From: Bacteroidia bacterium
GTDB lineage: Bacteria > Bacteroidota > Bacteroidia > B-17B0 > Aurantibacillaceae
Assembly: GCA_016787705.1 (NCBI GenBank)
Contig: JAEUTP010000008.1
Coordinates: forward strand, 310,001-374,000
Direction of reading: 5' to 3'
Length of the DNA stretch: 64,000 nt
Shown here: positions 18,096 to 28,260 of the stretch, piece after piece
How the letters are laid out: the number at the start of each line of letters is the position of its first letter
Position numbering within the stretch: the first letter of the stretch is position 1
The notes under the pieces: model-generated
What the model was told of the DNA's origin: nothing
What the model saw: the letters and a program-made list of their open reading frames with translations, nothing else
Database searches by the model: none
Program-made: the position numbers and the translations under genes

Positions 18096-19236
18096 GTTTT
18101 TCTTCAGATTTATCTTCTACACTACGGCTTACACTTAAAATAATGCCAATAGCAATCATTGTAAACCAGATAGATGTTCCACCCATACTAATAAGCGGTA
18201 ATGGCTGACCGGTTACTGGAAATAAATTTACAGCTACGGCCATATTTACCAATGCCTGGAACACCAGGCTAAATGCAAGACCAACGGCAACAAAAGACCC
18301 GAATGGTTTATCGTTATCTCTTAATATTTTTATACCTCTATATAATAATATCATGTAAAGAAAAAGTAACACAAAACCACTTAATAAACCGTACTCTTCT
18401 ATAATAATAGCGTAAATAAAATCGGATGAAGCTTGCGGTAAAAACGCACGTTGTGTGCTATTACCCGGCCCTTTACCAATAACGCCTCCGGTTGCAATAG
18501 CAATTTTTGCCTGCTCGCTTTGGTAATTGCTTTTTGAATCACCGCTACTAAAGCTTTCTATACGTGCTTTCCAGGTTGGACCACGGCCGCCAGGAATACT
18601 TTCTGGTAAAAACCACACCCATGAAAAAAATATGGTAGCTACAATTAAACATATTCCTAAAATTTTTAAAATGATTTTAATATTAACCCCTCCAACAAAC
18701 ATTAATACAAGGCAATTAAAAAATAATAATGCAGCTGTAGAAAAGTTTGCCGGTAAAATTAAAATGCAAATTATTCCAATAGGAATTAACAGGTGCTTAA
18801 AAACTGACTTAAAATCTACCAGTTCTTTTGCTTTTACCGTAAGTACACGTGCAACATAAATAAGCAACATTAATTTTGCTATATCGGAAGACTGAAAAGT
18901 TAAACCAATACCCGGAACTTCTAACCAACGGGAGGCTTCGCCGGCACTAACACCTTTTAATAGTGTATAAACTAAAAGTGGAATTGATAAGATAAATCCT
19001 ATCTGCGCTACCTTAGAAAATATAGTGTACCTAATTTTGTGAAACATATATGCTATACCAAACCCTAGAGCAATGATCACAAAATGTTTAATTAAATAAT
19101 ATTCGGTATTACCCTGCTTAAATTTATGAGCAAGTGTAACAACAGCGCTGTAAACTACAAGTACAGAAAGTAAAGACAATAAGAACATTATTGCCCAGAT
19201 CACCTTATCACCTTTTAAATAGTTAAACAGTTTCAT
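18082..19236 (-). CDS. ftsW: SEDS-family peptidoglycan glycosyltransferase FtsW
   Basis: 384 aa, about ten transmembrane helices. Lipid II polymerase of the divisome, working with FtsI. Signature segments GPGNSTQRAFLPQASSDFIYAI and the PLPLISMGGTS loop are present (PVTGQPLPLISMGGTS). Charged linker 205-235 corresponds to the large extracellular loop. Upstream 154 bp to murD contain no gene that I can see. Confidence 0.96.
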   Translation of the reverse strand: MKLFNYLKGDKVIWAIMFLLSLLSVLVVYSAVVTLAHKFKQGNTEYYLIKHFVIIALGFGIAYMFHKIRYTIFSKVAQIGFILSIPLLVYTLLKGVSAGEASRWLEVPGIGLTFQSSDIAKLMLLIYVARVLTVKAKELVDFKSVFKHLLIPIGIICILILPANFSTAALLFFNCLVLMFVGGVNIKIILKILGICLIVATIFFSWVWFLPESIPGGRGPTWKARIESFSSGDSKSNYQSEQAKIAIATGGVIGKGPGNSTQRAFLPQASSDFIYAIIIEEYGLLSGFVLLFLYMILLYRGIKILRDNDKPFGSFVAVGLAFSLVFQALVNMAVAVNLFPVTGQPLPLISMGGTSIWFTMIAIGIILSVSRSVEDKSEEKLETV

Positions 19237-19390
19237 CTTATTTAATTTATATAGTTTTTCACATCAAAATTTCCGGAAATTTAAAGCGCAGGATTCATGA
19301 ACAAATGAAGATCATTTATTTTAGCAGAGGCTACAATAAAATTTTTGTACATAATAAATTTTAAATCAGGTCACTGATCTGAAATTTTTA

Positions 19391-20737
19391 TTACAAACCT
19401 TTTACTGCACGTTTAAATTGCATACCTCTGTCTTCGTAATTTTGAAAAAGATCAAAACTTGCGCAAGCCGGAGACAATAATACAACATCCCCTTTTTTTC
19501 CAATCTTGTATGAAGCAGCAACTGCATCGTTTGCATTGTCAGTTTCAACAATTAGTTCTACGGCATCTTTAAATGCAGCAACAATTTTTTTGTTGTCTTT
19601 ACCTAAGCAAACAATTGCTTTTACTTTTTCTTTTACAAGATCAAACAACTCGTTATAATCGTTTCCTTTGTCTTGTCCGCCACAGATCCAAACTACCGGC
19701 TTCTGCATGCTTTCAAGCGCATACCATGTAGAATTTACGTTGGTTGCTTTTGAATCGTTAATAAATTCAATGCCATTAATAGTGGCAATAAATTCTAAAC
19801 GGTGTTCTACGTTTTGAAAATCCTGTAAGGATTCGCGGATGATCTCTTTTCTTACATCAACGATGCGTGTAGCAAGAGATGCGGCCATGCTGTTGTAAAC
19901 ATTGTGTTTACCCTGGAGTGCTAGTTCTTCAATTGTCATAGTTAAGGGTTGTTGGTTTGGTTTATAATTAAGGGTTAATTGGTTCTCGGTTAAAAATGCG
20001 CCGTTGCCATCAATTGGTTTTTTGATGCTAAATGGTACAAGCTCGGCTGCAAATTGATGCTCTTGCATGTACGTTTGAATGGTTAGGTCATCCGCACAAT
20101 ACACAAAAGCATTTTTGTTACTTTGGTTTTGGGTTATTCTGAATTTTGATGCTACATAATTTTCAAATTTATAATCGTACCTGTCTAAATGATCAGGTGT
20201 AATATTTAACAGCACAGCAACGTCGGCTACAAAATCAAACATACCGTCCAATTGAAAGCTACTTAACTCCAACACATAATAATCGAAGTTCTCTCGTGCT
20301 ACCTGCATGGCAAAGCTTTTGCCCACATTACCACCAAGACCAACATTATAGCCTGCTTTTTTTAGTATGTGATAGGTTAACAAAGTTGTTGTTGTTTTAC
20401 CGTTCGATCCTGTTATACATATTTTTTTTGCGTTCGTATATCTTCCTGCAAATTCAATTTCCGAGATCACCGGAATATTTTTTGCTTTTAATTTCTGAAC
20501 CAATTCTACTTTATCAGGAATACCCGGACTCTTGATCACCTCGTGAGCGTTCAAAATCATTTCTTCGGTATGCACTCCTTCTTCAAACAAAATTTTTTCT
20601 TCTATTAATTGTTCTTTATATTTTTCTTTTATCAATGACTTGTCACTCACAAAAACGTCGAAACCTTTTTGTTTTGCAAGTACCGCACTACCCACTCCAC
20701 TTTCGCCGCTGCCAAGTATCACAATTCGTTTGCTCAC
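19391..20737 (-). CDS. murD: UDP-N-acetylmuramoyl-L-alanine--D-glutamate ligase
   Basis: Adds D-Glu to UDP-MurNAc-Ala. 448 aa. N-terminal VILGSGESGVGSAVLA Rossmann loop; ITGSNGKTTTTLL ATP loop; LELSSFQLDGM; NITPDHLDRY; INDSKATNVNST; LLSPACASFDLF, the last diagnostic of MurD. Its ATG overlaps the mraY stop by one base. Confidence 0.97.
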   Translation of the reverse strand: MSKRIVILGSGESGVGSAVLAKQKGFDVFVSDKSLIKEKYKEQLIEEKILFEEGVHTEEMILNAHEVIKSPGIPDKVELVQKLKAKNIPVISEIEFAGRYTNAKKICITGSNGKTTTTLLTYHILKKAGYNVGLGGNVGKSFAMQVARENFDYYVLELSSFQLDGMFDFVADVAVLLNITPDHLDRYDYKFENYVASKFRITQNQSNKNAFVYCADDLTIQTYMQEHQFAAELVPFSIKKPIDGNGAFLTENQLTLNYKPNQQPLTMTIEELALQGKHNVYNSMAASLATRIVDVRKEIIRESLQDFQNVEHRLEFIATINGIEFINDSKATNVNSTWYALESMQKPVVWICGGQDKGNDYNELFDLVKEKVKAIVCLGKDNKKIVAAFKDAVELIVETDNANDAVAASYKIGKKGDVVLLSPACASFDLFQNYEDRGMQFKRAVKGL

Positions 20738-22002
20738 TATCTTAATTTCAAGGTTACGAATGTTAATACTGCCAGCATAATTCCAATAATAAAAAACCGC
20801 ATTACAATTTTTGATTCATGGAAACCTACTTTTTGATAGTGATGATGCAATGGCGCCATTTTGAATAAACGGTGCGTTTGCGCGTACTCTAATCCTCTTT
20901 TCTTTTTTTGGTATTTGAAATAATATACTTGTAAGATCACTGAAATGTTTTCTACTAAAAACACGCCACATAAAATTGGAATTAATAATTCTTTACGGAT
21001 TGCAATAGCATACACCGCAATAATACCACCAATGGCCAGGCTTCCTGTATCGCCCATAAATACCTGTGCAGGAAACGAGTTGTACCATAAGAAGCCAACG
21101 CATGCGCCAATAAAGGCCGCCATAAATACCACCAGCTCGCCGGAGTTGGGTATGTACATAATGTTTAAGTAATCGGCAAAAATGGTATTACCCGAAACGT
21201 AAGCCAAAATTCCTAACACCACACCAATAATTGCACTTGTACCTGCAGCAAGTCCATCAATACCATCGGTTATATTAGCACCATTCGAAACTGCAGTTAC
21301 TACTAATATAACCATTGGAATAAAAATTATCCAACCATATTTAGCGCAATCATCACAAGCCCATGAAATAAATTTGCCATAATCCAATTCGTTATTTTTT
21401 AAGAATGGAATAGTTGTTTTTAAATTTTTAACCGGCGTTTCAGCATACATTGGTGAGTTTAATTTACTATTTGCATTTGCTGCTGTAATATTTAAAGGAT
21501 CGTTTTTTGCCGGAGCTAATCTTTCTTTAATAACTACATCAGGATGAAAATAAAATACACAGCCAACGATTAATCCAATACCAATTTGGCCAATGATCTT
21601 AAATTTTCCTTTTAATCCTTCTTTATTTTTTTTGAATACTTTGATATAATCGTCAAGAAAGCCAATTCCACCCAACCAAACCGTTGAGATCAGCATTAAT
21701 ACGATATATACATTTAAAATTTTTGCAAACAATAAAGTTGGAATAATAATAGCAGCAATAATTATTAAACCACCCATTGTTGGTGTACCCGCTTTTTTGT
21801 TTTGTCCTTCCAAACCTAATTCACGAATAGTTTCACCTATTTGTTTTCTTCGGATGTATTCAATAATGCGTTTACCAAAAATTAAGGAAATGATCAAAGA
21901 TGTTATCAATGCCAAGGCAGCACGGAACGAAATGTATTGAAACACTCCGGCTCCGGGAAAGTCAAATGCTCTGTCTAAATATTGAAATAAATAATATAAC
22001 AT
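20737..22002 (-). CDS. mraY: Phospho-N-acetylmuramoyl-pentapeptide-transferase
   Basis: Integral membrane enzyme forming lipid I from UDP-MurNAc-pentapeptide and undecaprenyl phosphate. 421 aa. Motifs: [40 protein letters not shown] and the cytoplasmic PLHHHYQK loop. A ~55-residue polar insertion (about residues 165-220, after [10 protein letters not shown]) makes it longer than the ~360 aa E. coli enzyme; such an insertion is usual in Bacteroidota MraY as far as I recall. One base from murE. Confidence 0.97.
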   Translation of the reverse strand: MLYYLFQYLDRAFDFPGAGVFQYISFRAALALITSLIISLIFGKRIIEYIRRKQIGETIRELGLEGQNKKAGTPTMGGLIIIAAIIIPTLLFAKILNVYIVLMLISTVWLGGIGFLDDYIKVFKKNKEGLKGKFKIIGQIGIGLIVGCVFYFHPDVVIKERLAPAKNDPLNITAANANSKLNSPMYAETPVKNLKTTIPFLKNNELDYGKFISWACDDCAKYGWIIFIPMVILVVTAVSNGANITDGIDGLAAGTSAIIGVVLGILAYVSGNTIFADYLNIMYIPNSGELVVFMAAFIGACVGFLWYNSFPAQVFMGDTGSLAIGGIIAVYAIAIRKELLIPILCGVFLVENISVILQVYYFKYQKKKRGLEYAQTHRLFKMAPLHHHYQKVGFHESKIVMRFFIIGIMLAVLTFVTLKLR

Positions 22003-22003
22003 C

Positions 22004-23467
22004 TTATATATCCAATTCTTTAATTGTTTCTTTTAAAATGGCGTAATCATCAAATGCTTGTTTTACACCTTTTATCTCCTGATATTTTTCGTGGCCCTTA
22101 CCTGCAATTAAAATAATATCGCCGGGGTTACTCAATGTACATGCAGTTTTAATGGCTTCTTTTCTATCTGTTATTCTTAATGTCTTTTTTGCGTCGGATG
22201 GATTAATTCCTTTTTGCATCTGGTTCAATATCTCTTCCGGGTCTTCGCTGCGCGGATTATCGGAAGTAAGCACCACCTTATTGCTATACTCACACGCAAT
22301 AGCCGCCATTACAGGACGTTTAGCGGCATCGCGATCGCCGCCACAACCAACCAATGTTATTACCTGCTCATTGCCGGTGCGAATATCTTTTATTGTCTCC
22401 AAAACATTTTTTAATGCGTCTGGTGTATGCGCGTAATCAACAATGCCAATTACACCTTTAGGCGACTTTAAATATTGAAAACGCCCTTCAACAGAATTAA
22501 GATTACTTAGTGCCGTTAACACATTTGTTTTATTTTGTTTTAATAAAATAGCTGTTGCATAAACAGCCAAAACATTATACGCATTAAATGTGCCTATCAG
22601 TTTTACCCACACTTCGGTGTTATCAATGTTTAATAACAGGCCGTTCAATTGATTTTCGAGAATACGGCATTTAAAATCTGCCATATTTTGTAAGCCGTAT
22701 GTATATTTTTGAGCTTTGGTGTTTTGTAGCATTACCATACCATTACGATCATCACGATTTACTAATGCAAAAGCGGTGTTTGGTAATTGATCAAAAAATC
22801 CTTTCTTGGCTTTTATATACTCATCAAATGTTTTATGATAATCTAAATGATCGTGTGTAATGTTGCTAAATATAGCACCTGTAAAATTCAATCCTGCAAT
22901 GCGGTTTTGTGCAACCGAATGCGAGCTAACTTCCATAAATACATATTCGCAACCTTGCGACAGCATTGTTGTAAGAAGCTCGTTCAGGGTTAATGCATCC
23001 GGTGTAGTATGTGTTGCCGGAATAACAGTATTATTTATTTTATTTTCTACAGTAGAGAGTAAACCAACAGAATAACCTAAAGATTTAAATAAATTAAATA
23101 ACAAGGTAACTGTTGTTGTTTTGCCGTTTGTACCCGTAATACCAACTAATTTTAATTTTTCGGATGGATTATCAAAAAAGTTGCACGCAGTGATTCCTAA
23201 AGCAAAAGAAGAATCTTTTACTTTTATATAAGTAACTGCTTCATTTTTATTAGTCGGCATTTCTTCGCACACAATAGCAATAGCACCATTTTCAATTGCC
23301 TTATCAATAAAGTTATGACCATCAACAGCAGTGCCTCTCGTTGCAATAAATAACGAATCCTTTTTCACTGCCCGCGAATCAAAGGCCACCGATGAAATAG
23401 CCATATGCGTGGAGCCGATGATCTCTTCCAGTCTTACTTTATATATTATGTCGCTCAGTAGCTTCAT
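22004..23467 (-). CDS. murE: UDP-MurNAc-Ala-D-Glu--meso-diaminopimelate ligase
   Basis: 487 aa Mur ligase. [17 protein letters not shown] loop; [33 protein letters not shown]. The specificity motif [11 protein letters not shown] contains DNPR, which in characterised MurE enzymes reads out meso-diaminopimelate rather than lysine; this supports mDAP-type peptidoglycan here. Its start overlaps the ftsI stop by 4 bp (ATGA). No murF follows, unlike in E. coli. Confidence 0.97.
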   Translation of the reverse strand: MKLLSDIIYKVRLEEIIGSTHMAISSVAFDSRAVKKDSLFIATRGTAVDGHNFIDKAIENGAIAIVCEEMPTNKNEAVTYIKVKDSSFALGITACNFFDNPSEKLKLVGITGTNGKTTTVTLLFNLFKSLGYSVGLLSTVENKINNTVIPATHTTPDALTLNELLTTMLSQGCEYVFMEVSSHSVAQNRIAGLNFTGAIFSNITHDHLDYHKTFDEYIKAKKGFFDQLPNTAFALVNRDDRNGMVMLQNTKAQKYTYGLQNMADFKCRILENQLNGLLLNIDNTEVWVKLIGTFNAYNVLAVYATAILLKQNKTNVLTALSNLNSVEGRFQYLKSPKGVIGIVDYAHTPDALKNVLETIKDIRTGNEQVITLVGCGGDRDAAKRPVMAAIACEYSNKVVLTSDNPRSEDPEEILNQMQKGINPSDAKKTLRITDRKEAIKTACTLSNPGDIILIAGKGHEKYQEIKGVKQAFDDYAILKETIKELDI

Positions 23468-25608
23468 ATAAGTGTTAGTACTATTTTATTTCCCTTATTA
23501 AATTTTTGCCCTGCTTCAATACTTTGTTTTTGTACGCTGCCAAAACCAAGTATTTGCACATGAACACCATTATTCTCTAATAAGAATAAAGCATCTTTTG
23601 CCGACAATCCATGAAGGTTTGGCATGATGCCTTTTCTTAATTGTTTTTCAATATTATTTTCGGCTAAAACAATTCTTGTAGAATCTTTTGAAAAACGACT
23701 CACGTATTTATCTGTTTCAGGTTGAGAAACCGGCAAGGCTAATTTTTTTGTTACTACTGCAATCTCAGTTCCTTTAGTTGTAATTACGGAAGGTACTTTT
23801 GTTATTAGATCTTTTTTATTGTTAATAGGTTGAATAAAATCCAAACTGCCGGAATACACTTTCTCTGCGATCTCTTTAAAAACAGGGCCTGCAACCGCAG
23901 CGCCATAATAAATACCGTTACTTGGTGAATTGATAACAACAATGCAGGAGTATAGAGGGTTTTCTGCCGGGAAATACCCTACAAAAGATGCTTGATAATT
24001 GCGCTCACCAACATTCCCATAAACTGATTGTCCCCTTACGCGTTGCGCACCCACTTTTGCAATTTGCGCCGTTCCTGTTTTCCCACCAACTTTAAATGCA
24101 GTGATGTTTAATGTTTTACCGGAACCGTTTTGCACTACACCTTCCAATAATTTTTTAGCCTTAGCAATGGTCTCTTTTTTTACAATTTGTTCTTCTAATA
24201 TTTCTGTACCGTAAGTTTTTACAACAATTCCATTACGTTTAATTTCTTTTACAAAATTTGGTTTTACCATTTTTCCATCATTTGCAACAGCATTATATAA
24301 TGTTAAGGTTTGCAATGGCGTAATTAAGCTTTCGTAACCGTAACTTAATTGTGGCAAAGTAACACCTGACCAAAACTTTGTTTTTGTTTGTGGAATCACA
24401 CCTTTTCCTTCTCCCGGAATTGACAAACCCAATTTTTCATTTAAATGAAATGAGTTTAATTTATTGGCAAACTGCTGAGGATCTTTAGCGTAATATTTAG
24501 TAATGATCTTGCTTACACCAACATTGGACGAAGTTTCGAATATACGTTGTACGGTTAAGGTTGGCGATTCAGGTGCATGTGAGTCTTTTACTTTCTTGTC
24601 AAAGTACATACATTCGCCATTACCAACAACTACTTTTTCATCAAGGCTGATATTATACTCATCAATAACTGCAAGCATAGATGCCAGTTTAAATGTGGAA
24701 CCAGGCTCTGTTGGATAACCAATGGCATAATTAAAACTTTCATTGTAAGTTGTTGTATCGTTAGCGCTTTTTGTAAGATTAACAATTGCTTTAATAGCGC
24801 CTGTTTTTACTTCCATTAAAATAGCACAACCATGTGATGCTTCGTTTTTAATTAATGAGCGCATTAAAGCCTGCTGTGCCACATCCTGTATATTTATATC
24901 TATAGTGGTATAAAGATCGTTACCATCTTTAGGTTCTACTTCGTTCTCATCATTTATAGGGCGCCAAACGCCACCGGCAATTTGTTGCATTAAACGCTTA
25001 CCACTAACACCGCTCAAAGTACTGTCAAAAGCACCTTCTAAACCAACAGGCTTAATACCCGGGCGCGAAAGACCAATTGTTCTTCCGGCAAGCATTTGAA
25101 AAGGACGCTCACGACGATTGGTTTGTAATGTTACAAGCCCTCCTTTTCTTCCTTTTCTGAAGATTGGAAACGTTTTTAATGTTTGAAGATCTTTATAAGA
25201 TACATTACGTTGCAACAATACATAACGATCGCCGGCAGAACGCGCTTTATTCAGAATCTTTAAATACTCACGTGAGCTTTTATCTTCAAATAAATTACTT
25301 AATGATAGTGCAAGTGAATCGCGATTAGCTTTATAAATTTTTTCAGTAATACTTGGCGCGTTAATATCAACCGCAATTTCATAATATGGTAAAGATGTTG
25401 CCAGAAGCGCACCGTTGGCATCAAAAATATTCCCACGCACCGCTTCAACAGAATCTAATTTAGTTGTAAATGCTTCTGCTTTACTACGCCAATCGTCACC
25501 CTGCACAAATTGAATAATGCAGATACGGTAAAGAATCCCTAATGCAAACACACACATAAAAATGTATATCAAATATGTGCGGGAAAGAATATTTTTCTTT
25601 TCGTTCAA
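23464..25608 (-). CDS. ftsI: Division transpeptidase FtsI (class B penicillin-binding protein) with PASTA domain
   Basis: 714 aa. N-terminal transmembrane helix (residues ~10-30), dimerisation/pedestal domain, then transpeptidase: active-site GSTFK (Ser-x-x-Lys), TSSNVG (SxN motif) and GGKTGTAQ (KTG box). The C-terminus (about 655-714, MPNLHGLSAKDALFLLENNG) is one PASTA domain. Cross-links septal peptidoglycan with FtsW. One base downstream of the ftsL-like gene. Confidence 0.97.
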   Translation of the reverse strand: MNEKKNILSRTYLIYIFMCVFALGILYRICIIQFVQGDDWRSKAEAFTTKLDSVEAVRGNIFDANGALLATSLPYYEIAVDINAPSITEKIYKANRDSLALSLSNLFEDKSSREYLKILNKARSAGDRYVLLQRNVSYKDLQTLKTFPIFRKGRKGGLVTLQTNRRERPFQMLAGRTIGLSRPGIKPVGLEGAFDSTLSGVSGKRLMQQIAGGVWRPINDENEVEPKDGNDLYTTIDINIQDVAQQALMRSLIKNEASHGCAILMEVKTGAIKAIVNLTKSANDTTTYNESFNYAIGYPTEPGSTFKLASMLAVIDEYNISLDEKVVVGNGECMYFDKKVKDSHAPESPTLTVQRIFETSSNVGVSKIITKYYAKDPQQFANKLNSFHLNEKLGLSIPGEGKGVIPQTKTKFWSGVTLPQLSYGYESLITPLQTLTLYNAVANDGKMVKPNFVKEIKRNGIVVKTYGTEILEEQIVKKETIAKAKKLLEGVVQNGSGKTLNITAFKVGGKTGTAQIAKVGAQRVRGQSVYGNVGERNYQASFVGYFPAENPLYSCIVVINSPSNGIYYGAAVAGPVFKEIAEKVYSGSLDFIQPINNKKDLITKVPSVITTKGTEIAVVTKKLALPVSQPETDKYVSRFSKDSTRIVLAENNIEKQLRKGIMPNLHGLSAKDALFLLENNGVHVQILGFGSVQKQSIEAGQKFNKGNKIVLTLI

Positions 25609-25609
25609 A

Positions 25610-26068
25610 TTAATTTGTTGTTTTATATAGTTGGGTACTATCTACTTTTATTTTTGTTGGCGGAACAACGGGTTCTTTTAACCCTAGTTTTTCTGCTGAT
25701 TTTGCCACTTCGCTTTGCTTGCTTGCAAACATAAGATCGCTTTTTGTTGAAATATATTCTGACCTCAGTTCTTTTAACTGATTAGAGATTTTATTTACTT
25801 CCCGAATTTTATCATCAGCATAATAGCCGTTAGCGATGTATAGAATTGCAATAAATGCTAAAAAAATAATGAACGGTAAATGTTTTAAAGTTTTATCGTT
25901 GGTAAGAAAAGTACCGCTAAACACTGCTGATAGCCCTTTTGCGAGAACTCCCTTTTTTCGTGGCTTATTGTTTTTCTCCGATTTAGGGGCAGTCGTTTCC
26001 TCAACAACAATTTCTTGTTCCTCTACTTCCGGTTGTGTTGTGGGTATTTCCCTGTACTTGTTAGCCAC
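25610..26068 (-). CDS. ftsL: FtsL-like bitopic division protein
   Basis: 152 aa. Acidic/basic cytoplasmic tail (~75 residues), one transmembrane helix (about 82-102, FIIFLAFIAILYIANGYY) and a periplasmic coiled coil (IREVNKISNQLKELRSEY onwards). FtsL sequences are poorly conserved; identity rests on topology and on position between rsmH and ftsI. Expected to bridge FtsQ/FtsB with FtsWI. The 72 bp upstream contain an inverted repeat. Confidence 0.85.
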   Translation of the reverse strand: MANKYREIPTTQPEVEEQEIVVEETTAPKSEKNNKPRKKGVLAKGLSAVFSGTFLTNDKTLKHLPFIIFLAFIAILYIANGYYADDKIREVNKISNQLKELRSEYISTKSDLMFASKQSEVAKSAEKLGLKEPVVPPTKIKVDSTQLYKTTN

Positions 26069-26080
26069 TTTTTATTTTTA

Positions 26081-26140
26081 GTTTCTTGTTCCTGGTTTTA
26101 GGCCTTGTTCAACTTGAAACAAGAAACCTGAAACCAGAAA
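26081..26140. repeat. Short inverted repeat between rsmH and ftsL
   Basis: GTTTCTTGTTCCTGGTTTT (26081-26099) is complementary, imperfectly, to GAAACAAGAAACCTGAAACCAG (26116-26137; given in part). Such CAAGAAACCTGAAAC repeats are typical intergenic filler in this phylum; weak terminator function is possible but there is no T tract. Confidence 0.45.
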
Positions 26141-27064
26141 TTATAGTTTGATTCCTACTCTTAATTTTGCACTACGTGCCCTTGTATTATTTTTAATTTC
26201 TTCTTCGCTTGGTAAAATTGGTTTTGATGTTAAATTTTTGAAAACCTTTGTGCCTGTTCCAAAAATCACATCTTTCTCTTCTACTCCTTCTACATTACCC
26301 GAACGGATCACATTCTTTACCATCCTGTCTTCTAAACTATGGTAAGAGATCATCACCAATCTCCCTTCCGGCTCAAGAAGTTCAACACATTGTGTTAAAC
26401 ATTCTTTTAAGGCTTCCATTTCCTGGTTAACTTCTATTCTTAAAGCCTGAAATACTTTTGCCAGGTATTTATGCTCTTCAAATTTTGGTGTACAGGATGC
26501 TATCACTTCTTTAAGATCATTGGTAGTTGCAATTTCTTTTTCAACTCTTGATGCACAAATAACAAATGCTAAACGCGCAGCGTTATGGATCTCACCATAG
26601 GTTTTAAAAATGTTAGTGAGTTGTTTATCTGAATACTCATTCACAATTTTTTTTGCTGTTAACTCATTTTTTTGATTCATGCGCATATCCAATTCCGAAT
26701 CAAAACGAATTGAGAACCCACGTGACGCTTCATCAAATTGATGTGATGAAACGCCCAGATCGCCCAAAATGCCATCTACTTTATTGATACCGTTTAAGCG
26801 CAGGTAATTTTTTATGTGCCTGAAATTATATGGTATTAAAGTAAAGCGCTTATCATCTAATTTATTTTTTTGCGCGTCTTCATCCTGATCAAATGCAAAC
26901 AATTTCCCTTTTTCGTTGAGTTGTTTTAAGATGTGAGCAGAATGGCCTCCACCACCAAAAGTTATATCAACATAAACGCCGTTGGGCTTAATGTTTAAAT
27001 TATCAATACAAGCTTGTAAAAGAACGGGGTTGTGATAAGCATTACTACTCATCGTCGCCATCAT
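26141..27064 (-). CDS. rsmH: 16S rRNA (cytosine-1402-N4)-methyltransferase
   Basis: 307 aa (formerly MraW). SAM loop DITFGGGGHSAHIL, GILGDLGVSSHQFD, and the late signature VMISYHSLEDRMVKN plus ARSAKLRVG at the C-terminus. First Met gives a 20-bp overlap with mraZ; Met5 (27052) would give an 8-bp overlap and also fits, so the start is uncertain by four codons. Second gene of the division cluster in its usual place. Confidence 0.96.
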   Translation of the reverse strand: MMATMSSNAYHNPVLLQACIDNLNIKPNGVYVDITFGGGGHSAHILKQLNEKGKLFAFDQDEDAQKNKLDDKRFTLIPYNFRHIKNYLRLNGINKVDGILGDLGVSSHQFDEASRGFSIRFDSELDMRMNQKNELTAKKIVNEYSDKQLTNIFKTYGEIHNAARLAFVICASRVEKEIATTNDLKEVIASCTPKFEEHKYLAKVFQALRIEVNQEMEALKECLTQCVELLEPEGRLVMISYHSLEDRMVKNVIRSGNVEGVEEKDVIFGTGTKVFKNLTSKPILPSEEEIKNNTRARSAKLRVGIKL

Positions 27065-27515
27065 TAAAATTTATTCCTCCCAACACATCCTCTGCTAATT
27101 TTTCAATATTTATTTCCTGATTTAAGAAGTCTTCGTATAATTTTTTATCCCACAATTCTATCACGTTGTTGCTTCCTAAAACTTTTAAATCAGATTTTAT
27201 TTCCGCATAATCGGTTAATGATTTTGGCAACAACAATCTCCCAGTAGTATCAGCTTCAACATTTGTTGCGCCGCCTGTAAATTTTCTAACAAACACATCG
27301 TTTGCTTTTATCAAACGGTTAAGCTTGCTTAATTTTTTATTCAATTTATCCCACTCTTTTAGCGGGTATAAAACCAGGCATTTTTGGTGCAAATTCCGGT
27401 TGATCACAAAGCCATTTTCAAACAACGCTTCCAACTGCTTCCTAAGGTCTACAGGAAACATGAACCGCCCTTTTGCGTCCACTTTACAATCGTATTCCCC
27501 TATAAGACTGGCCAT
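27045..27515 (-). CDS. mraZ: Transcriptional regulator MraZ
   Basis: 156 aa with two AbrB/SpoVT-type half-barrels: IGEYDCKVDAKGRFMFPVDL and FTGGATNVEADTTGRLLLPKSL (partial quotes of each DxxGR box). MraZ proteins form rings that bind GTG-containing direct repeats at the start of the division cluster and control it. Four such repeats lie 44-77 bp upstream of this start (27559-27592), so autoregulation is expected. Confidence 0.96.
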   Translation of the reverse strand: MASLIGEYDCKVDAKGRFMFPVDLRKQLEALFENGFVINRNLHQKCLVLYPLKEWDKLNKKLSKLNRLIKANDVFVRKFTGGATNVEADTTGRLLLPKSLTDYAEIKSDLKVLGSNNVIELWDKKLYEDFLNQEINIEKLAEDVLGGINFNDGDDE

Positions 27516-27538
27516 TACCTTGTTTTCTTAGATTGTAG

Positions 27539-27546
27539 CAAAAATA
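27539..27546 (-). promoter_or_regulatory. -7 promoter element of the division cluster
   Basis: Minus strand TATTTTTG, matching TAnnTTTG, 24 bp before the mraZ ATG and 12 bp downstream of the MraZ-box array. No TTTG at the usual -33 distance; that area is occupied by the MraZ boxes. Confidence 0.55.
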
Positions 27547-27558
27547 TGGATAATATTT

Positions 27559-27592
27559 CCACTTTTTACCACTTTACACCATTTTTTACCAC
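27559..27592 (-). promoter_or_regulatory. MraZ operator: four direct repeats at 10-bp period
   Basis: On the minus strand the array contains GTGG, ATGG, GTGG and GTGG starting exactly 10 bp apart (CCAC/CCAT on plus at 27559, 27569, 27579, 27589). The two promoter-proximal units read AAAGTGGTAAAAAGTGG. This matches the MraZ box known from mycoplasmas (AAAGTG[T/G] plus three spacer bases) and the TGGG-N5 repeats bound by E. coli MraZ. The array overlaps where the -33 element should be, consistent with direct control of polymerase. Confidence 0.8.
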
Positions 27593-27895
27593 TCTTGTTG
27601 AAAAAATGGACGTTTTAAACAATGTTAATAAACCTGATTCTTAGCCAGTTAAAACCATTTTTTGGTTTGAATGATAGATTTAGCAAGGTTTTAGGGAATG
27701 GGATTCGGGAAAAGTTGTGTTAATATCGTTAGTTGATCCTAACAGGTTATTAACAATTTGAGTTAAGTATGATTAATTGAAATGTTAAAACGCTAATAAC
27801 GCGCTGATTTTTTCAATTATAAGTGAAAAAAGGTTTTTTTGGTCTTAATTAAAAGGTGAAGTGGAAAAAAAATATAACGCTTTCTGTATTGACGC
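27593..27895. other. AT-rich intergenic region upstream of the division cluster
   Basis: About 300 bp between the MraZ boxes and the 3' end of the next minus-strand gene. No convincing open frame, terminator or tRNA. One TTATTAACA is a poor match to a DnaA box; not enough to propose an origin. Confidence 0.5.
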
Positions 27896-28222
27896 TTAGA
27901 TAAATCCGTCTTTTTTAAAGTAATCGATTATAGCGTCGATAATTAACTTATTTTGCTGTTTTGCATCTAAATGCGGAATGGTTTCTACCAGCTTCCAATG
28001 TGGCCAACCATCTTTGTCGCGCCCTTCAAATTCATAAAAGCCAAATGGCTCTAATAAGGTACAAATAGCAATGTGCATGATCTCCAGCTTCTCGTCTTTC
28101 TTATACTTTTTAAAAGGTTTACTTAGTTCCTGTAATCCAATGTTAAACAAAATAGCATCAAAATCCATTTTTTCTCCAAAACGCTCTGTCAATTTTTCCT
28201 GGAGTTTGTCCCAATCACTCAT
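27896..28222 (-). CDS. Conserved hypothetical protein, cytoplasmic, 108 aa
   Basis: Small acidic/basic protein (SDWDKLQEKLTERFGEKMDF start) without signal peptide, membrane segment or recognisable catalytic motif. Aromatic-rich middle (GFYEFEGRDKDGWPHWKLVE) followed by a helical end. Mixed charge and good codon structure indicate a real gene. It follows engB on the same strand after 38 bp, so it may be co-transcribed with it. Function unknown. Confidence 0.75.
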   Translation of the reverse strand: MSDWDKLQEKLTERFGEKMDFDAILFNIGLQELSKPFKKYKKDEKLEIMHIAICTLLEPFGFYEFEGRDKDGWPHWKLVETIPHLDAKQQNKLIIDAIIDYFKKDGFI

Positions 28223-28260
28223 AATAGATACTAGTTGTTAGATATTAGTCATTAGTCAAA

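Noticed and set aside
27641..27660. CAGTTAAAACCATTTTTTGG partial palindrome upstream of mraZ as a terminator
   Set aside because: Stem is short and no plus-strand gene ends there.
27593..27895. AT-rich region with TTATTAACA considered as a replication origin
   Set aside because: Only one poor DnaA-box match, no cluster, and no dnaA/dnaN neighbours.
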